Shown: in pieces, positions 35,172-50,431 of the stretch | Layout of the letters: every line of letters begins with the position of its first letter | Numbering within the stretch: position 1 is the stretch's first letter | Assembly (NCBI GenBank): GCA_023525715.1 | Contig: JAKNSD010000077.1 | Coordinates: 1 to 64,000 of the forward strand | Length of the DNA stretch: 64,000 nucleotides | Direction of reading: 5' to 3' | Source: Cichorium intybus | Lineage: Eukaryota > Streptophyta > Magnoliopsida > Asterales > Asteraceae | Notes under the pieces: generated by a model | The model's database searches: none | Told to the model about the DNA's origin: nothing | What the model saw: only the letters and a program-made list of their open reading frames with translations | Made by a program: the position numbers and the translations under genes

Positions 35172-36505
35172 TTATATTACAAAATTGGTCATTATAATGC
35201 AGAAAACTACAAATATTTCACTTTAAATGCAAAACATTGACAAAAAACCATTATATTACAGGAAATTACAAGAAATCCGTTTAAATGCAACACATTGACA
35301 TAATACCCATTATATTACAGGAAATTGTACATTGAATTGGTTGGCCCAGTTGGCCAACATGTTAATACATCAACTATTCTTGGTTATTACACTAATTCCA
35401 TGTAACTTTTGTCTTATTGCTAGGTTGTTTTGTTCAAGTTGCTCAAGAAAGATTTGTGTCCCATGAAGATTATTACATTAATTTCATGTAACTTTATTCT
35501 GAAAGGTTGATTGCCCAAAATGGTAGATAGAGTAAAATACATTACCATTTTTTTACAATTTTCCTACTTATCTATACATGTTATTATGTAAGTGCATCAT
35601 TGTTATGAAGATGTAAACACTTACTTTAAGTTTATTGAAACAACTAACAAAATCTCATTCCTATTGGTTAAAAGGAAAGGTCAAGTGTTATATTTCAGGT
35701 TTTTGTTATAGTTGGCGGTTATATGTTGTAATAAAGAACAAATAGGAGTAGAAATGATAATAGATGCCATAGTAAGAATAATTGAAAGTATAGCACCTTA
35801 GTGCTTGTGAACTCATTAATGTTTTGTACATACTAACAATTAAAATCCATCATTAGATGTATTTACTCCAAATTTGCTATTCGAAAGCTGGACTAAAGCA
35901 CTACAGACATATGGCTTATTAGATTTGTTGGTTAGTTGGATGTTTTGACCTTGACAAAATAGGCAAACTTTGAACCAGATTTCATAAAACTTTAGATTAC
36001 GTCAATATTGAAACTCAAAAAGTAAGATAGTTGAGCTCAATCACTAGATCATATAGGTTTCACTCATAAAATAGTGAGTAAAGTGTTCCCATTTAATGCT
36101 TTTCACTTAGATCCATACCTCACCCCGGTTATTTAGCGGTACTTTTGTAATTCTGTTTTTCATTTTTCTGAGTTCTAAGGTTTGAGTTTGTTATTGAGTA
36201 ATGTCACTTGGAAGCGTAAAACAAATATATAGACGTAAAATACATATGATAACCCAAATTTATATGGGATGTTATTTTACAAACAAGAAAAAGTTTTATT
36301 TATTTATCTTCTTAAATGGCTTATGTAATGGAACTAGACTTCAGGTCATATAGGAGGTTCGAGGGTAATTATAATATCCTGCAAAAAAAGTAAATGATAG
36401 CTTTGTATTGATTCTGTATTTGCATGACATTTATCTATCTATATATTTATTGATGTATCTATGTATGTAAATTTCTTTTTATTGCAAAAAAATTTAAGTT
36501 GTCAA
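35172..36505. other. AT-rich non-coding DNA
   Basis: No gene or clear element. It begins with the repeat phrase TTATAATGCAGAAAA seen also near 32.9 kb. Confidence 0.4.
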
Positions 36506-36522
36506 CCCGTGTTTAACACGGG
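36506..36522 (+). other. perfect 8-bp-stem hairpin
   Basis: CCCGTGTTTAACACGGG is a type of hairpin found near Helitron 3' ends, but no CTAG follows within 20 bp. An (AT)n tract begins 29 bp later and may have replaced the end. Confidence 0.4.
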
Positions 36523-36548
36523 CTTATAACCTTGTGTGTATGTGTGTT

Positions 36549-39780
<3,232 letters not shown>

Positions 39781-40412
39781 TTATCTCCGGTGCCTGCAGT
39801 GGGAATAGGGTGAAACCTGGCTCCCAAAAAAGGTATAAGCTTCAAGACAACCAAATATATTTCTAAATCTATGAGGTTTAAATATTCCTAGAAACCAACA
39901 TCGAAGCCAAATTTTCCCAACACTTGAAGTATGAAAAGAAACCAACAGTTGATCCAATCCAAGATCGGTCATATATAGGATAATTACCAACTGAGTCCAA
40001 TACATCTCCTTTGCTTAATTAAGAGAAACAGTCGTCCATGAAGAAGATGACTAAAAAATTCTATTACCCCCCTAATAAAGTGCTCCATATGAAAACTTGA
40101 CAGAAAGTTTCAAAGGAAAATTACAAATATACATATCACTAATCTTGTTCTAATTTCTAGTTTTCAGTGAGCATAACTCCACCCTGCTATCATATCTGGC
40201 ACCATATATGCAAAGAAAATATAACACGACAACTTTGTAATCATCGGTGGACCCATCGTACCCAAAACCATACGGGTCTTGCAAAACATATCATACTTTA
40301 AAGCCATAATAGTGTATCAGGTTTGACCTTCGAGTACTATAGTTCTATAGAGCCAAAGGATCCTCCTCGCTAGCTATGAGTTTCTATATCTTGCAAGAAG
40401 CGGTAATCTATT
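39781..40412 (-). pseudogene. F-box-associated domain pseudogene
   Basis: Minus-strand frames in order give an IHYYGFKV-like strand and DPYGFGYDGSTDDYKVVVL, the standard opening of the F-box-associated (FBA/kelch-like) domain. A SLKT-type strand, a GALY-type strand and a C-terminal block with YWTQLVIILYMTDLGLD and an IWLRCWFLGIF run follow. Stops and frameshifts are common and the F-box itself is missing. F-box proteins are substrate receptors of SCF ubiquitin ligases. The 5' edge at 40412 coincides with the edge of a second copy at 59031-59225. Confidence 0.6.
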
Positions 40413-42216
40413 TATGTTGCATGGGCTCCTAGGGTTTCAAATTTAGGAGCCTTTTGGCGGCCGCATCCCCTGGACTTGTTTCCATAGATTAAATCTTTAA
40501 TCAATTACAATCCAGTCCCTTTAGTTGATTCTAAATTATTCTAGATAAATTTATCAATTAATTTGTTGATCTAGTTTCTAATTAATTTATTTCTCAATAA
40601 ATTAATAAAATAATCATTCTTTCTTTTATTTCTGACTCTATTTGTTTTTCTGGGTCATGAGGGCAACCCAAAAGAACTCTAGCATTATTAGAAATATTAC
40701 CACATGTTAATGACCTTGGACATTATTCCAACAGTCTCCCACTTGGACAAGTTCTCAACTTGTGTGGTCTCAATGTTGTCTAACAATTAGCATATAGTAT
40801 GTCATCCTATGCAACTGCTGAACTCTGATCAAAGAAAAGAGACGACCCTTAGATAAGTGATCCTTTATTCCTGCGTTCTCAAGATATCATGATGAACCCT
40901 CGTCATGGAAAAGGTCAGATCCCGATAGTTCAAAATTTTGTTTCACAAAAGAGATTTATGATGACTCTGTCAGTCCACGGATCGAACACATCAATCTGGT
41001 CAAGGCTTGGCCAAGCGCTTAGTGTTAGCATCAAATCATCGAGGAGCCCAAGATATCGCTTCTCCTTGTTAGGGCAGAAGGAACAGATAAAATCTGTCTA
41101 CGTAGTTTATCTCTATTTCATCATGTCATACATGGACATACCCTTTAGAGCTACGAGTTACGCACAACGTTTGAGTAGACCAATGCAAAACAGAATCATA
41201 GCGCAAATTCTCATGCATCTTGGTTTGAAGAATAAGAGATATTATCATCCTAGATTACTTGTGACTTAATCCATGAAGTAATCTCTAGGTGTGGTTTGTT
41301 CCAATACTTGAATCTCTATCAAGTACTCATGAGGGTTAGTCACAATCACCATGCTATGTCTAATCTCTATAGACAATCTACTAACGCTCTATGATAGTCT
41401 TAAATCACTACTTACTTCCAAGAGTATGACCGACTGTGGAGGTTTGAGTAAATTAATACTCAAGAAGTTGGTTCTAAACATGCAAAAATGAAACTCAGTG
41501 ATAATTAATAAAATGGCAGCTGTCCAGCTTTTTATTAAATCTCCACTAATAAAACACCATGTCAGATACAATCAACACTCTTTTATGTTTCGATTATCAA
41601 ATTATTAACTAAACATTTTAAAACATTTCGCTAGCAAATCTAATGCCTATGGTCCTAGTATGGTCATCATGCTTGAACAGTGACAATGCTTTGGTGAAGG
41701 GATCGGCTGGATTTTCCTCTGATGATACCCGACTCACCACGATGTCTCCGTTTTCAACTCTGTTTCAAACATAGTGGTATTTTTAGTATATGTCTCGATC
41801 TCCCAAGGTCCTTGGGTTCTTTAGTCAATGCGATTGCACCCTCGTTATCATAGAAGACTCAAGGGGATCACTAATGCTAGGGACGACGTCATGATCGCCG
41901 ATGAAGTTCTTCAACCATGTAGCTTCCTTTCCAGCATCACTAGCCGCAATATACTCCGACTCGCATGTTGAGTCAGCTACCTACTTTTCCTTGAAACGTT
42001 TCCAGGTAACCGCTCCTCCATTAAACATGAACACACATCCGAACTATGAGCAAGAGTCATCTCTATCTGTTTGGAAACTTGCATCACTAAACCCAGTTAC
42101 TCTTAGTTCATTTCTTCCTTCGTATAGCAAGAACATATATTTAGTTCTTCTAAGATGCTTAAGAATATGTTTCACCACCGTCCAATGACTTTCACAAGGA
42201 TTGTCCTGATACCGGC
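40413..42216 (-). mobile_element. copia retrotransposon remnant: RNase H end, 3' region, partial LTR
   Basis: On the minus strand the copia RNase H domain can be read from 42216 to about 41640 (FSDASFQTDRDD, ADSTCESEYIAASDAGKEA, KYHYV, NPADPFTKAL). About 900 bp of 3' region and a purine tract (AAGTGGGAGACTG at about 40737-40749) follow, then about 320 bp of LTR. The LTR is a relative of that of the 45450-53109 element. It is cut at 40412 by the F-box fragment and at 42217 by a gypsy LTR. Confidence 0.75.
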
Positions 42217-43745
42217 TGTCACACCCCCAAACCGTAATGGCGGAAACGTCTGGAGGTGGGTGACTTCATGAACAAAATCATAACAATTTTCAAAGTAATA
42301 ATGAATCCAAGCAAATCACAACCATCATAATATAATTGCAAAAGTTACATAAGTTCAATGTCATTATTTCCATTACAATTACATATGATATCAAAATACG
42401 TAGATATGATACTGTAGCATCCTTTCGTCGTCGCTTGTAAACTACTTACTGATTTCCTGAGAAAACAAGTAGTTTGAAAAAGTGTCAACAATTAAGTTGG
42501 TGAGTTCATAAGCACTTTGTAAGAAACGAAAACATTTCTTGTAAAACGTAGTATCTGAAAACTTGAGAAAATCCAATATTTTCATAGTTAAAATGTTGAA
42601 GTCTTAAAACCCAAAGACTAAATGTAGTGTATACTGTATTGTATCATTTTAGAATGATGTATGTTTCCACGTAAGTAAATGTACAAGGTTGAATCGTTTT
42701 CCCATGTGAGGTGTCATATAACCATGCTGTGACCGTGCATGCCTGCCGCGACGTTCTTCAGGCATCGCAAACGTTATGACATTTGAATACCTCAGACCTG
42801 CCGGTCTAGTTATAGCTAGCAGCTCAGGTGCGGGATTGTCAGTCCCGTATAGATCTATACACAAATCTCACGCTCTCTTACCGAGACTCTGGTTATAAAT
42901 TGTCAGGACTTACAGTTGAAGTACTTAAAGTACTTGTGAAGACCCGTCTCACAAAAATGTATGTATCATCAACCCCCTTACGTTTGTTGTTAAGAAAACT
43001 CTTTGTATGTACTGTCGTTATTTTTATATTCCCAAAATAACGATGTAAATGCATTATACATTTCTATATAATAAACCTTGAGTTATTTCCAAAAGTAGTA
43101 GTAAATCGGGTATCCATAAACTACTCCTATAGTAGTTTATTTAAGCACTATTTGTTGTACTGAATGGATCCTCATGTATATAGTATAATAGCTTATTTTA
43201 GAACTACTAACTTTTTGAGAAAGGGCTGTGGTTGGCACGTTTCTCTTATCGTTGTCGCACAATAAGATGTACGAGTTCTGATTGGGGGCTGAGGTCCGAA
43301 ATCAGAACATTTTCATATGGTATAATCATCTTATATCGTGTAAATCCTTTTGTCAAACATATAATACATTCAAACATGTGTGAAACGATATTTATAGTAT
43401 AATATCTTGTATTCTCCCCCTAAAAGTTTATGAAAAGTAAAATGGAGGGGTATGAAACTCACCCTTGTAGCACGAGTTCGTCGAGAGTCGAGGGGTTCCG
43501 AAAGCTGCGTCCCAAAATCAATGATTTCGGAAGTGATTCAGAGATTGATAAAGTTATGGGGCGTTTTCGAGAGATGCTCATGTGTTCGAATGTTCACGAG
43601 ATATTTGTTTTGGAATCGTGTACGCAGTATTATAATATCTAATAATACGTTCAAAATGTTATGAATTGTCTTTTTATTATGTGAGTAACCGTACTCTTCA
43701 TTTGGCTACAGTTGACTTTTGTTGACAAATTTTGCAATTGTCACA
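42217..43745 (-). repeat. 3' LTR of a gypsy element (minus strand)
   Basis: A 1,529-bp LTR, TGTGACAATTG...GTGTGACA read on the minus strand, that follows the pol end at 43800 and the GAGACGAAATT purine-tract region. It is inserted in the copia RNase H frame at 42216. The 5' LTR is missing because the element is cut at 53803. Confidence 0.75.
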
Positions 43746-43796
43746 TCATCTACCCGTTAGAAAGAATTTCGTCTCGAAATTTAGCGCTTAAGTAGG

Positions 43797-45444
43797 TCCT
43801 CAAGAGCTTGTGAAGAGATGTGGGTATTTTTGTTTCATTTGGTCTTCACGTTCCCAAGTATATTCTGGCCCACACTTGGCGTTCCAGCGGACCTTTACTA
43901 TTGGTATGCGACTTTGCTTTGTTCTCTTGACCTCTTTATCCATGATCTCCACAGGTTCCTCGACGAAATGAAGGTTCTCATTCACCTCAATCTCGTCGAG
44001 TGGAATGACAAGGGTTTCATCAGAAAGACATTTCTTCAAGTTGGATACGTGAAAGGTGGGATGGACGTTGTGGAGTTCTTGTGGTAGTTGGAGCTTGTAG
44101 GCCATCGGACCGATCCTGGCAAGGATCTCGAATGGTCCAATGTACCTGGGGTTTAGTTTCCCACGCTTTCCAAAACCTATCATTCCTTTCCGTGGTGAGA
44201 CTTTTAATAACACACGATCACCAATCTGAAATTCCAAAGGTTTGCGTCGTTTATCAGCATAGCTCTTTTGTCGGTCACGGGATGCTCTCAAGCGTTCACG
44301 GATCTGAACGATTTTCTTTGTTGTCTCTCGTATGATCTCTGGACTGGTGAGTGTGCTGTTGGGTACTTGTCCTTTGGCCAGCTGAGTGTCTCCCACCTCA
44401 GCCCAGCACAGAGGGGATCTGCACTTTCATCTGTATAGGGCTTCAAATGGAGCGACTTTAATGCTAGTGTGATAACTGTTGTTGTACGAAAATTCGATTA
44501 GTGGTAAGTGAGTGTCCCACGCCTTACCAAAGGCTATCACACAAGCCCTCAACATGTCTTCCAGCGTTTGAATGGTTCTCTCACTTTGTCCATCCGTCTG
44601 TGGATGGTACGCCGTACTCATGCCAAGTCTAGTTCCCAAGGCTTTTTGCAAAGATTGCCAAAATCGTGACGTGAACCGGCAATCTCTATCTGAAACAATA
44701 GAGATTGCGCACCGTGTAATCGTATAATTTCCTTGATGTACGTCCTTGTAAGTTTTCCCAACTTATCTGTCTCTTTGATTGGCAGGAAGTGGGCGGACTT
44801 AGTCAGTCTATCGACGATTACCCATATGGTGTCTAGTTCACCAGTCGTCTTGGGTAATTTGGTTATGAAGTCCATGGTTATCCTTTCCCACTTCCACTCG
44901 GGTATTTCTGGCTGTTGTAGTAAACCCGAGGGATTTTGATACTCTACCTTAACCTTGGCGTAAGTCAAGCACTTGCCCATGTAAGTAGCGATCTCTGCAT
45001 TCATGTTTGGCCACCAATATAGCTTCTTGAGGTCCAAATACATCTTGTCAGACCCCGGATGAATGGAGTATATTGTCTTGTGAGCTTCATTCATGATAAT
45101 GTCTCTGTATCCGCCAAATTTTGGCGTCCATATTCGGTTTAAGAGGTAACGAGCTCCATCATTCTTGACTTCCAGGTTTTTATCCATCCCTTGCAAAGCT
45201 TCATTTGCGATGTTCTCAGGTTTTAAGTCTTCTAGTTGCACCTCCTTGATATGAGTGGACAAATGGGAATGGATAATCATGGTTAGTGACTTTACTCGGC
45301 AGCCCGAGTACTCTTTTCGACTAAGGGCATGTGCTACTATGTTGGCCTTTCCTGGGTGATAACAAATTTCACATTCATAATCACTTAGTAGCTCTACACA
45401 TCGCCGTTGTCTCATGTTGAGCTCCTTCTAGTTGAGGATATGCT
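43797..45444 (-). pseudogene. gypsy integrase and chromodomain-like C-terminus
   Basis: Minus strand, in order: end of RNase H (RQRRCVELLSDYECEICYHP, GKANIVAHALSRKE), integrase zinc-binding region, core with WKWERITMDFITKLPKT, DTIWVIVDRLTKSAHFLP, then after a frameshift STAYHPQTDGQSERTIQTLE, and an integrase tail with IGPFEILARIGPMAYKLQLP, NVHPTFHVSNLKKCL and a chromodomain-like KVRWNAKCGPEYTWEREDQM. This places it in the chromovirus (Tekay-like) gypsy group. Frameshifts near 44640 and 44400 break it, and the copia insertion removes its 5' side. Confidence 0.88.
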
Positions 45445-45449
45445 GAAGA

Positions 45450-46217
45450 TGTTGGATTTGATGTCTAAGCCATGACTTATAATTGTATTTATCTTGTTAA
45501 TTGAAGCAAAGTCCATTTGGGTTGCCCTCATAGCTGAAGGATTGATGTAGAGTTCAGTAGAGAGAAAGGTTCATTTATTAATTCTTTAATAAATCAATAG
45601 AAATAAATAAATAGTTTATTAATATATTTAACTGTTAATATATTAATCAGAAACTATAATAATTAATTAAGATTTAATCTAGAATTAATTGGATTTAGTT
45701 TAGTGATTAAATAAATTAATTATAAGTGTAGGGACTGGTTTGTATTTATTGAATAGTTGAATAACTAGCAAGCCAGTGTCCAGGGGCCAAAAGTGGCACC
45801 AACCTGGAGGCCTCCTCTATTGTTGGCGAAAACCCTAATTAGGGTTTAAGGGATCTGGTCCATGTGGTCAACAGGCTTGCCCACTTTGGAGGCTCCTTAG
45901 GGTTTCAGGTGTAACCCTAGGAGGCTATAAAAGGAACCCTCTGGCTCCCCATAATTCATGCCTCCCTCTCTTTGTGATTACTCTGCTGGAATCTTCTCTC
46001 CATTGCTTGGGTGTGACTTGCATTTGAGGCAGGATCTCTTTGCTGCTAGCTTCAAGAACAAGATCAAAAAGGTTGGTTATTCTTTATTTGATCTTTAGAA
46101 ATTAATGTTGGCCTTAGGTTTTTAGTTTATATCTTCATAGAAGAAAACATAGATCTTTCTAGGGTTGCATGTGAACTTAGGATTTTATTTGTTCATTGAT
46201 TGCTTCAAAACCCTTCA
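45450..46217 (+). repeat. 5' LTR of the copia element
   Basis: A 768-bp LTR, TGTTGGATTTG...CCCTTCA. CTATAAAAGGAACC at about 45924-45937 is a likely TATA box. Confidence 0.93.
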
Positions 46218-46218
46218 G

Positions 46219-46230
46219 TAGTATCAGAGC
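46219..46230 (+). other. primer-binding site of the copia element
   Basis: TAGTATCAGAGC, a one-base variant of the initiator tRNA-Met primer site, one base after the LTR. Confidence 0.75.
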
Positions 46231-47460
46231 TTTGGTTTTGTTTTCTTGTGAATTGTTATGAACTGCTTGTCTTGACCTAAAGGTTTTTCGAAAAATAACC
46301 CTTTGAGAGGCCTCGATCGAAGTCAAGGCTAGGGTTTCCTAACCCTAGCCGCCAACCCCATATGGTCGCCCCCCTTTCCTTGCCATGGAAAGTATGTTGT
46401 TATTTTTGGTAATTGGATTAGTAAAATAATTGGAACACTTAAACCCTAGCTTGCTATTTTCGATCCATTAGGGGTTTAAGGTAGGTAAATTAATTTGATT
46501 AATTTGTGTTATCTATCTTAGATTTAATTAATTTAATTAATTGTTAATTAAAAGATCAATTAAATCAACTTAAAGAATTAATTTAAATTTTCGAAAAATA
46601 GATTAAAATTTGCAAAAATTAAGAATAAATTAATTCTAAAATATTTTAATAAGATTAAAATATATCTTATATATTTATGATTATATAAGATTAAATGGTT
46701 AGTCTTACCGTTAGTAGGCCTCATTCACAAAACTGTCCTATAAAGAGGGTATAAGGCGACTGCCTATAAAATGGCAGTCTAATGGGTATCTACTCTTACC
46801 CACCGCTCTCCTGGTCAGTCGAGTGTCATTAGCCGAACGGGTTTGATAGAACTGCTAAGCCTCTTAAAAGTATAATGCTATAATTGAAAGTACTAGAACT
46901 TTAAACAAATCCCAATCTAGTTACTTTAGGTTTAAAAATGTGAATTGGTGCTAATCCATGAAATTGCACATTGCACTTTGTGGAACGTTGGTGGAGCGTG
47001 TGTGGTTTACCGGCACGCCAACCGGGGTCCGCAAAGAGTCGCAATGGGTTTCTCGATTTTGTCATTATTAACGGAGCGTGTGTGGTTAACCGACATGTTA
47101 ATTAGAGATGACAATTGACTTCGAGAGTACCGAGCAATTTGCATGGTTATTTACACCCGGTTTGTGATCCTCGGTATCCCAGTCACAAACAGCGGGGCAT
47201 TCCCGAGATTAAAACATGCTATTGAACAGTTCAATAAATCTCAAAAGAAACTAGGAATTCCATTATAATTAGATTATTTTTCCGCGGTGCAATTGGCTGA
47301 ATCGTCATTCGCCTACCTTATAATATTTACAATAAAGATTACGACATCCCTCTTCGATATTGTAGATTGTTATTGTAGGATCCTAGCCTTATATTTATTC
47401 TTGGATGAATATAAGGATTATTTAATAATGTCTAATTAAAACTACCTTCTTCTTATTCAG
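46231..47460 (+). other. long copia leader
   Basis: About 1.2 kb of non-coding leader. It ends in a pyrimidine-rich stretch and TTATTCAG directly before the gag frame, which looks like a splice acceptor. Confidence 0.5.
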
Positions 47461-48420
47461 GCGTCTTCTGACCAATCCGTTCCCCACTCGAATCCCGGTA
47501 ATGTCACCTCGATTCTGTCATTGTGCTCAAAAGTGACGTTGGACGGTACTAACTACAATGACTGGATCCGTAACATCAAAATGGCTCTAAGGTTTGAACT
47601 CAAAGAGTATGTTTTGGAAACCGAGCTAGTTGAGGTTGACCCAGATACCGATACTCCCGAGGAAATCGCCTTGTACACCAAACACTCTGATGATGCAACC
47701 AAAGTGGCTTGTATCATGATCGCTACCATGAACCCTGAACTGCAGCGTATTTATAAGGACTATTGGCCTTACGAGATGCACAAAGAGCTAACGGAAAAGT
47801 TCTGCAAGCAAGAACGCATCGAAAGGCGTGAGGTGGTCACAGCTTTCACTAACGGCAAGCCTAGGGATGGAGAGTCCATCTGCACTCATGTGCAAAGGAT
47901 GCAGGGTTATGTGGAAAGGCTTAGAAAGCTGGAGATGCCTGTACATGAGGATTTGACTGTTGACATAGTGCTGAATTCTCTACCTAGTTCTTATGACCAG
48001 TTCACACTGGCTTATCATTTAAACAACAGTCAGGCAACTTTGGCTGAACTCCACCGCATGCTTCGTACTGCTGAAGAAGAGATGAAAGGTAAAAGTGTGC
48101 TCCCGGTCAACCCGCCTGTCCTGGCTATTGGATCTGGCAAGGGAAAGAAAAGGAAGGGCCCTCCGAAGCAAAACTGGAGGGAAAAGACTCACGTCGGGAC
48201 ATCTAGAAGTGCCCCAAGAGCCAAGTCTTCCGGCATTCCGCACGTCACGAACCCCAAAGAAGCTGACTGCTTTTACTGCAAGGAAAAGGGTCACTGGAAG
48301 AGAAGCTGCCCCAAGTATCTGCAAGACATCAAGGATGGCAAAGTGAAGCCATCACAAGCAGGTACATATTCTATATCTAATAACTCATCTTCTTCCTGTT
48401 CTTTGGTCCTTGATACATGA
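47461..48420 (+). pseudogene. copia gag and start of protease, ends at in-frame TGA
   Basis: One open frame runs from 47461 (first codons read ASSDQSVPHSNPGN) to a TGA at 48418-48420. It holds the UBN2-type gag (LDGTNYNDWIRNIKMALR, MNPELQRIYKDYWPYEM, LNSLPSSYDQFTLAYHL) and a CCHC knuckle (CFYCKEKGHWKRSC). It ends with SLVLDT, the start of the protease DTG motif; the next codon is the TGA. No ATG precedes the conserved start: it reads CAG GCG at the place where ATG GCG might be expected. Either the start codon is mutated or gag is joined by splicing from the leader. Confidence 0.88.
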
Positions 48421-50019
48421 TGTGGTTTTCGTATCTGTTCTGATTTGCAGGGACTAAAGGAAAGTAGGGAGCTGGAGCACGGTAGATTGAACCTGGTCAT
48501 GGGCAATAGGCGAACATCACCTGTTTCCAAGATCGATGTCTATAGATTAGTGCTTAGTAGTGGAGTTTGTTTAGATTTACATAATTGTTGCTATTCGCTT
48601 GATATGGCAAAGCAAATAATTTCTTTTCATGCATTGTTTAAACAGGGCTTTTATTATGAGTTTAATAAATTGAATGGTTCAATTACTGTTTTCAAAAATG
48701 ATGTTTTTATATTTAATGCTATGCCTTGTGATGGAGTGTATGAATCTATTATGTGTGTTGATAATTACGGTAATAATGTTTTAGCTATTGGTTCTTCAAG
48801 CGGTATAGAAAAGGAGTGTCTGTGGCACTGTCGTCTTGGCCATATCAACAAGAAACGCATCGCCCAACTCCAAAAGGATGGAGTGTTGGAATCATTCGAC
48901 CTCGGGTCGGATGATGTATGCGAATCTTGCTTGCTTGGCAAGATGACAAAATCACCATTCAAAGGTTCCTTTGAAAGAGGTGAAGGCTTGTTGGATATCA
49001 TACACACAGATGTGTGTGGTCCCTTCAGAACAACCACAAAAGATGGCACGCGTTTCTATGTGACCTTTACTGACGATTTTAGTAGATATGGGTATATCTA
49101 CTTAATCAAGAATAAGTCAGATACCTTTGAAAAGTTCAAAGAGTTCAAAAATGAAGCAGAAAATCAATTGAGCAGAAAGATAAAGATGCTTAGATCCGAC
49201 AGAGGCGGTGAGTATCTTAGTATCGAGTTTCTCGATTATCTCAAGGAATGTGGAATTGTTTCACAGTTGTCGCCTCCAAGAACACCTCAGTTAAACGGTG
49301 TTTCTGAAAGGCGAAACCGAACCTTGTTGGACATGGTTCGTTCCATGATGAGTCGAGCTTCACTTCTAATCCATTTCTGGGGGTATGCCTTAGAGACTGC
49401 TGCCCATATCCTAAATCTTGTCCCAACCAAGAAGGTTGCGAAAACACCACACGAGATGTGGACGGGGAAAGTTCCCTCGTTGGCACACATCAAAGTCTGG
49501 GGCTGTGAGGCTTTTGTAAGACGAGAGACTCATGACAAGCTCGCGGAAAGAAGTGAGAGGTGTTTCTTCATCGGATACCCGAAACAGTCATTTGGATACT
49601 TGTTCTACAGACCAAGCGAGGACGTGGTCTTTGTAGCAAGACGGGGGTTCTTTCGAGAGAGAGAACTCATTTCCAAAGAGGACAGTAGGAGTACAATCGA
49701 TCTCGAAGAAATTCAGGAGATGCCCGATGAAACAACCTTAGAAGAAACTAGCAACCAACATGAGGAAGAGGTTCCTGTTGGACCAACCGACATATCATTG
49801 CCCCTTAGGCGTTCGAGTAGAGTTAGCATGCCGCCCGAGTTTTATGGTTTCCATATTACTTCGGACGGTGACACGTTGGTCAGTGATCGTACATTGACTA
49901 ATTTGGATGAGCCAACTAACTACCGCGAAGCAGTGGAGGGCCCCGAGTCTGCCAATGGAAAGAGGCAATGGATAGCGAGATTAAGTCCATGTATGACAAT
50001 CAAGTTTGAACTTGGTTGA
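48421..50019 (+). pseudogene. copia protease remainder and integrase
   Basis: Same frame as gag, interrupted only by the TGA at 48418. After the protease remainder comes the integrase: zinc-binding WHCRLGHINKKRI...CESCLLGKM, then a core with HTDVCGPF, TFTDDFSRYGYIYL, RSDRGGEYLS and PQLNGVSERRNRTLLDMVRS, and the KVWGCEAFVR and FIGYPKQSFGYLFY motifs. Near 49955 a one-base deletion (CCAATGG for a likely CCAAATGG) throws the frame, so the end of this ORF is not the native sequence. Confidence 0.92.
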
Positions 50020-50431
50020 CAAGATGCCAGGTCGAAAGACAGTCGGGTGCAAGTGGATCTTCAAGAAGCAGACCGACATGGATGGTAAAGTACATACTTA
50101 TAAAGCTCGGCTGGTTGTGAAGGGATTCACTCAAACCCCGGGGGTTGACTATGATGAAACCTTCTCACGAGTGGCCAAGATTAAGCCAATTAGGATAATG
50201 CTTGCCATAGCTGTGTTTCATGATTATGAAATTTGGCAGATGGATGTCAAAGCCGCCTTCCTTAACGAGAAACTGACTGAGGATGTTTATATGATTCAGC
50301 CAGAGGGTTTTGTAGACATAAATCATCCTGATAAAGTATGTAAGCTTGAAAGGTCAATCTACGGGTTGAAGCAAGCATCTCGCAGCTGGAATCTCTGCTT
50401 CCATGAGAAAGTCAAAGAGTGGCTTCTCTAG
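50006..50431 (+). pseudogene. copia reverse transcriptase, N-terminal half
   Basis: The frame holds GRKTVGCKWIFKKQTDMDGK, TYKARLVVKGFTQTPGVDYD, IWQMDVKAAFLNEKL and CKLERSIYGLKQASRSWN, the first RT motifs of copia. A second one-base loss (about 50007) opens it and a two-base loss near 50424 ends it early. Confidence 0.9.

Noticed and set aside
42217..43745. Solo LTR
   Set aside because: It is followed directly by the pol end of the same strand, so it is the 3' LTR of a truncated gypsy element.
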